This document shows positions 60,246-64,000 of a stretch of 64,000 nt of DNA, piece by piece. The stretch spans positions 1,178,001 through 1,242,000 of the forward strand of contig NZ_JBEGIK010000001.1 of NCBI RefSeq assembly GCF_040675855.1, given 5' to 3'. Position 1 is the first letter of the stretch. Each line of letters starts with the position of its first letter. Below the pieces are notes generated by a model. The model saw nothing but the letters and a program-made list of their open reading frames with translations. It had not been told where the DNA came from and did no database searches. Source of the DNA: Microbacterium sp. LWH3-1.2 (lineage in GTDB: Bacteria; Actinomycetota; Actinomycetes; Actinomycetales; Microbacteriaceae). Both the position numbers and the translations under genes were made by a program.

Positions 60246-60285
60246 GAGGGGACGGATGCCGCGGGGCGCAGCATCCGTCCCCCTC
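60246..60285 (-). terminator. Terminator after ldh
   Basis: Arms GGGGACGGATGC and GCATCCGTCCCC (12 bp) enclose 11 nt, followed by C/T-rich DNA. The shared GGATGC/GCATCC core is again present. Confidence 0.65.
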
Positions 60286-60297
60286 ACGTCGGCCCGA

Positions 60298-61251
60298 TCA
60301 GCCGCGCAACGACTCCGCCACCTGTTTCAGCGCGTCGGCCGAGGCGTGGAACAGCTCGAGCTCATCGGGGGCGAACTTCGTCTCGCGGATGGGTACGGCG
60401 CCGGCCGCGCTCACGAGCGACGGCACCGACAGGGCCACGCCGTCGACGCCGTGGAAGTCGTGCAGCACGGGCGAGACGGGCATGACCGCGCGCTCGTCAT
60501 TCAGGATCGCCTCGATGATGCGCGCGCTCGACAGGCCGATCGCATAATTCGTCGCGCCCTTGCCCTGGATCACCTTGTAGGCGGCGTCGCGCACGTCGAT
60601 GGCGATCTGGTCGAGCTCCTCGACCGTCATGCGATCGCCCGCCGGGGTGACCCACTCGAGGATCGGGACAGTGCCGATCGTGGCCTTCGACCACAGCGGG
60701 AACTCGGTGTCGCCGTGCTCGCCCACGATGTACGCGTGCACGCTCGAAGTCGAGACCCCGGCGCGCTCGGCGAGCTTCCAGCGCAGACGCGATGTGTCGA
60801 GCACCGTGCCCGACGCGAAGATGCGCTCGGGCGGGAGGCCGGTCTGCTCCTGTGCGAGCACGGTGAGCACGTCGCACGGGTTCGTGACGATGACGTAGAC
60901 GGCGTCGGGTGCCACGCTCAGCAGCTGCGGCATCATCGTCTTCATGATCCCGGCGTTCACCCCGGCGAGCTCGATGCGCGTCTGACCCGGATTCTGCTTC
61001 GCTCCTGCCGTGATCACGACGACGTGCGACCCCTCCACCACCGAGAGGTTGCTGCCGCCGATGATGTCGCTCGTGCCCGTGAACTGCGTGCCGTGCGCGA
61101 GGTCGAGCACCTCGGCCTCGGCCTTCTGGGTGGCGATGTCGTACAGGGCGACGTGGCGGGCGGAACCGCGGATGAGCGCGGCATATGCGGCGCTCGAGCC
61201 GACGCTGCCGGCTCCGACGATGGTGACTTTCGAATTCTCGATGACGGCCAT
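60298..61251 (-). CDS. ldh: L-lactate dehydrogenase
   Basis: A 317-residue NAD-dependent dehydrogenase interconverting pyruvate and L-lactate. The Rossmann motif is VTIVGAGSVGSSAAYA. AGAKQNPGQTRIEL is the specificity loop, where the Gln marks LDH rather than malate dehydrogenase. TNPCDVLT, DTSRLRWKLAE and the catalytic GEHGDTEFPLWS (His) complete it. ATG 61251 gives MAVIENSKV, and the upstream extension is not coding. Monocistronic. Confidence 0.95.
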   Translation of the reverse strand: MAVIENSKVTIVGAGSVGSSAAYAALIRGSARHVALYDIATQKAEAEVLDLAHGTQFTGTSDIIGGSNLSVVEGSHVVVITAGAKQNPGQTRIELAGVNAGIMKTMMPQLLSVAPDAVYVIVTNPCDVLTVLAQEQTGLPPERIFASGTVLDTSRLRWKLAERAGVSTSSVHAYIVGEHGDTEFPLWSKATIGTVPILEWVTPAGDRMTVEELDQIAIDVRDAAYKVIQGKGATNYAIGLSSARIIEAILNDERAVMPVSPVLHDFHGVDGVALSVPSLVSAAGAVPIRETKFAPDELELFHASADALKQVAESLRG

Positions 61252-61303
61252 GGCGCCAGTCTTGCAGTCCACGGATGCTGCGAGCCACCGCCGGCCGCCG
61301 GGT

Positions 61304-62731
61304 CTAAGGCGCGACGATACCCGAGTCGCGCGCGCGATCCGGATTGCGGATGCCGAAGAACGAGGTGATCCCACCAGCGATCATGAGCACGGCTGTGACG
61401 ATGGCCGAGCGGTGGAAGCCCTCGAGGTCGAGCGCGCCCCCGACGATGGTGGCGAGCAGGGCGATGGCGAGGAGTCCGGCCACGCGCGCGACCGCGTTGT
61501 TCACGGCGGAGGCGATGCCCGAGCGCTCGGGCTCGATCGAGCCGAGGATCGCCGACGTCAGCGGTGCGACGGTGAGCGCCAGGCCGGCGCCCATCACGAT
61601 CATGCTCGGCAGCACCTGCCACCAGTACGAGAAGACCGTCCCCACCGTGAGGAGCAGCAGCGCGCCGACGCCCATCGTGAGGGGCCCCACGGTCATGAAG
61701 AAGCGCGGCCCCCACCGGCCGCTCAGCGCGCCGACGCGGGAGCTGAAGAGGATCATCAGGATCGTCATCGGCAGGCTCGCGAGTCCGGCGAGGGTGGCGG
61801 GCAGGCCGGCGCCCTCCTGCAGGTACACGACCACGACGAGCCCATTGAGGGCCAGCGCGCCGTAGATGAACGTGGTCGCGACGTTGCCCGTCCAGAAGTT
61901 GCGCACGCGGAACAGGTCGAGCGGAAGGATCGGGTGCCGCACCGTGCGCTGCCGCAGCACGAACGCGAGGAAGAGCACTGCGCCGACGACGAGCGGGAGC
62001 CAGATCGCGGGGGAGGCCCACCCCTGATCGGGCTGCTCGATGAGGGCGAAGACCATGCTGCCGAGGCCGAGAGCGCACAGCGCCGCGCCGAGCCAGTCGA
62101 TCGACGCATCGGGGCGCCGGGTGTCGCGGAACCCGCCCCGCGCGAGCAGCATGATCGTGATGCCGATCGGCACGATGTTGATGAGGAACGCCCACCGCCA
62201 CGATGCGAAGTCGACCAGGATCCCGCCGAGCAGCGGACCGACGATCATGGCGGACGTGGTCGTCGCCGTCCAGATGCCGATGGCACGACTCTGCGCCGGT
62301 CCGCTGAAGTTGGAGGTGATGAGCGCCAGCGAGCTGGGAACGAGGAACGCGCCCGCCGCTCCCTGCACGGCCCGCGCGACGATGAGGAACTCGGCCGTCG
62401 GAGCCGCGGCGATGGCCAGGGAGGCGACGCCGAAGCCGATGAGCCCGATGCGCAGCACGAGCACCCGCCCGTAGGCGTCGCTCACGGCTCCCGCGACGAG
62501 GATCAGCGCACCGAGCGTGATGAGGTACGCGTCGACGACCCACTGCTGCGTGGTGATGCCGCCGCCCAGTTCGTCGCTGATCGCCGGCAGGGCGACGTTC
62601 ACGATCGTGCCGTCCAGGAACGCGACGAACGAGGCGAGCACCGCGATCCACAGCACGTACCGCTGCGTCGTGGCCATACGTCCCGCGACGGATGCCGCCT
62701 CCGCCGGATGATCGTGGGTCACGGTCTCCAC
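61304..62731 (-). CDS. DHA2-family MFS drug exporter (EmrB/QacA-like)
   Basis: A 475-residue exporter with about 14 membrane helices. The first helix (FVAFLDGTIVNVALPAI) and the VDAYLITLGALILVAGAVSDAYGRVLVLRIGL block with motif A are diagnostic. QGAAGAFLVPSSLALI carries motif C-like Gly-Pro features. GTG 62731 is used; GTG 62722 or ATG 62678 are alternatives. It is the last gene of a minus-strand run beginning with the sucrose phosphorylase gene. Confidence 0.9.
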   Translation of the reverse strand: METVTHDHPAEAASVAGRMATTQRYVLWIAVLASFVAFLDGTIVNVALPAISDELGGGITTQQWVVDAYLITLGALILVAGAVSDAYGRVLVLRIGLIGFGVASLAIAAAPTAEFLIVARAVQGAAGAFLVPSSLALITSNFSGPAQSRAIGIWTATTTSAMIVGPLLGGILVDFASWRWAFLINIVPIGITIMLLARGGFRDTRRPDASIDWLGAALCALGLGSMVFALIEQPDQGWASPAIWLPLVVGAVLFLAFVLRQRTVRHPILPLDLFRVRNFWTGNVATTFIYGALALNGLVVVVYLQEGAGLPATLAGLASLPMTILMILFSSRVGALSGRWGPRFFMTVGPLTMGVGALLLLTVGTVFSYWWQVLPSMIVMGAGLALTVAPLTSAILGSIEPERSGIASAVNNAVARVAGLLAIALLATIVGGALDLEGFHRSAIVTAVLMIAGGITSFFGIRNPDRARDSGIVAP

Positions 62732-62859
62732 GCTAGACCCGCCCGGCGACACCGGTTGGCGGTGACGGTGGGATCTGAACCCATGACCCCGACCTGCATC
62801 TCGAGCTCCCGGAGCCGCGAGACGACACCGGCGATGTCCGGGTCGACTGCCGCCGTCAC
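62719..62859 (-). CDS. Small 46-residue ORF coupled to sucrose phosphorylase gene
   Basis: GTG 62859 overlaps the stop of the upstream glycoside hydrolase gene by four bases (GTGA) and encodes a 46-residue product with a short amphipathic helix (IAGVVSRLRELEMQVGVMGS) and a basic tail. The junction and overlap suggest translation, but the end of the frame overlaps the start of the exporter gene by 13 nt. Whether it is a real peptide or a vestige is open. Confidence 0.4.
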   Translation of the reverse strand: MTAAVDPDIAGVVSRLRELEMQVGVMGSDPTVTANRCRRAGLAWRP

Positions 62860-64000
62860 GCGTTCTGTACGGCGGATTCGAAGACGAGTGCGCGGACCCC
62901 GTCGACGTTCGTCGCGATGATCTGGAATTCGTGGCGGGCCACGTCCGCGTGAAGGGCCGCCTCGTGCTCGCCGTTGACCCAGGTGAGGATGAGAGCGCCG
63001 TCATCCGAGCTGCCCTCGAGCCGGAGTTCGCCGTCGAACGCCGCGTGCTCGCTCCGGAAGCGGAGGATGTCCAGGAGCTGTGCGACGTAAGGGCGGCGGA
63101 CCCTCTCCACGATCTCCGCGGTCGTGTAGTCATGCCTGTTGATCCCGCGCGGGTCCCCCGAGGCCTTCAGCGCGTCGACGTCGTTCTCGCCGAACAGGAG
63201 ACCGACGTAGTAGACCTGCGGGATTCCGGGGACGAACAACTGGAGGACGCGCGCGAGCAGATAGGCGTCGTCATCCTCGTCGAGGGCGGAGTAGAAGCTC
63301 GACATGAGCTGATACTGCCGCGCCTTCTCGGCGCCGCGCTTGACCATCCCCGGGGGCGCCTTCACGAACTGCCGACTGTCGGCGATCTTCGCGTTGACGC
63401 GGTCGGACACCAGATCGATCTCGTCGTCGGAGAGCAGGCCCGCGACGTCCACCACCCCGATGCCGTCGTGGGTGTCGAGCGTCGTGAACTGCTTGCGGGG
63501 GCAGATCTCGATCCAGTGGCGCAGCCGGTCGGTGCGCCCGCTCATGAGCGCGTGCAGCATCAGCATCGGCAGCGCGAAGTCGTACACCCAATGCCCCCGC
63601 GCGGCCATTGCCAGCTGGACGCGGTAGTTCTCGTGGATCTCGGGCAGCATCTGCGTACCGCGCTCGCGGAGCGGCTCCATCCCGATGTCCAGCACCTCCC
63701 ACACGTCGGGCTCGACGAAGAAGCAGCTCGTCCCCGGACGCTTTGTGGCGTATGCGAACGCGTCGAAGCGAATCAGCGGGACCAGATCGGCGAGCCGCCC
63801 GAGGTTGCGCCGGAAGTACTCCTGAGTGGCTTCGCTCCGCGGATCGATGTCGACCTGCTCGTCGAAGAAGGTGTTCCACAGCCGCACCTCGGTGCCGTCG
63901 GCGCGGGTGAACATCTTGTAGGGTCCCTGTGCCTTGCGCCGGTACAGCATCGCCATCTCCTCCTCGGTGGGCTCGCCCGCCGGCCAGAACTCGTCCCAGT
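62856..64000 (-). CDS. Sucrose phosphorylase-like GH13 enzyme (partial, 5' end outside window)
   Basis: At least 381 C-terminal residues of a GH13 subfamily 18 enzyme. In-frame codons reach the right edge (WDEFWPAGEPTEEEMAML), so the start lies beyond it. RFDAFAYATK contains the catalytic nucleophile Asp, LPEIHENYR the acid/base Glu, and TTLDTHDGIGVVDVAGLL the stabilising Asp (THDG). GIPQVYYVGLLFGENDVDALKASGDPRGINRHDYT is typical of sucrose phosphorylase, which yields glucose-1-phosphate and fructose. Closely related sucrose-6-phosphate or glucosylglycerate phosphorylases cannot be excluded. Confidence 0.88.
   Translation of the reverse strand, partial: WDEFWPAGEPTEEEMAMLYRRKAQGPYKMFTRADGTEVRLWNTFFDEQVDIDPRSEATQEYFRRNLGRLADLVPLIRFDAFAYATKRPGTSCFFVEPDVWEVLDIGMEPLRERGTQMLPEIHENYRVQLAMAARGHWVYDFALPMLMLHALMSGRTDRLRHWIEICPRKQFTTLDTHDGIGVVDVAGLLSDDEIDLVSDRVNAKIADSRQFVKAPPGMVKRGAEKARQYQLMSSFYSALDEDDDAYLLARVLQLFVPGIPQVYYVGLLFGENDVDALKASGDPRGINRHDYTTAEIVERVRRPYVAQLLDILRFRSEHAAFDGELRLEGSSDDGALILTWVNGEHEAALHADVARHEFQIIATNVDGVRALVFESAVQNA

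Noticed and set aside
62758..62792. tRNA 3'-half-like sequence on the minus strand (T-arm with GGGTTCAGATCCC and a CACC-G-CCA end)
   Set aside because: The T-loop has G where A58 is nearly invariant, the 5' half and anticodon arm are absent, and the stretch lies in the small ORF; probably chance, though an att remnant cannot be excluded without a tRNA scan.

Overview
The window looks like chromosomal DNA of a high-GC actinobacterium of the Microbacteriaceae, most likely Microbacterium or a close relative. This rests on the GC-rich coding bias, frequent GTG starts, many leaderless-type start sites (a TANNNT box 6-7 nt before the start codon), and the conserved run tilS-hpt-ftsH-folE-folP-folB-folK-DUF3180-PH-PH-DUF2520-panC-lysS. 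Genus and products are assigned from recognition of families only; no database search was run.

Layout. (1) 1-14935: a carbohydrate-utilisation island. It has a LacI regulator, an ABC sugar importer, a GH3 glycosidase, two ThuA-like proteins, a Gfo/Idh/MocA dehydrogenase, a GH36 alpha-galactosidase, a GH127-type beta-L-arabinofuranosidase and a second LacI regulator. A palindromic operator with core AGATCGATCT occurs at three promoters, so the first LacI protein probably controls itself, the importer operon and the GH127 gene. (2) 14936-15465: fossil DNA, with the tail of a membrane protein abutting a frameshifted TetR gene, followed by a tRNA-Glu/Asp/Phe cluster on the minus strand. (3) 16002-31776: housekeeping genes (M23 peptidase, pyrophosphatase, TilS, Hpt, FtsH, a tightly overlapping folate operon, PH-domain membrane proteins, LysS). 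Within it panC is reduced to a 90-codon internally deleted remnant, and a metallo-beta-lactamase-fold gene plus an MFS gene sit between it and lysS. (4) 31806-41732: DUF4192 protein, cardiolipin synthase, a lipoprotein, a DUF559/Vsr-like nuclease gene, an XRE/DUF2975 pair and ClpC. (5) 41824-49744: a minus-strand operon of two transglutaminases, a permuted ATP-grasp/alpha-E fusion and a zinc peptidase. (6) 50422-58079: a permease, glutamine-synthetase-like enzyme, aldehyde dehydrogenase, short-chain dehydrogenase, PuuD-like amidase and GntR regulator, matching a gamma-glutamylation route for ethanolamine or another amine. (7) 58212-64000: RadA, lactate dehydrogenase, a DHA2 exporter and a partial sucrose phosphorylase.

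The most unusual element is a family of 51-bp palindromic repeats with arms GCTCACCTGTCAC / GTGACAGGTGAGC. Three copies lie left of the nuclease-like gene at 36392-37351, seven tandem copies (73-bp period) lie right of it, and one more copy lies at 58123. All share the same 13+25+13 architecture. Other notable points are the panC deletion, the fossil TetR/transporter junction, and several terminators built on the same GGATGC...GCATCC core.
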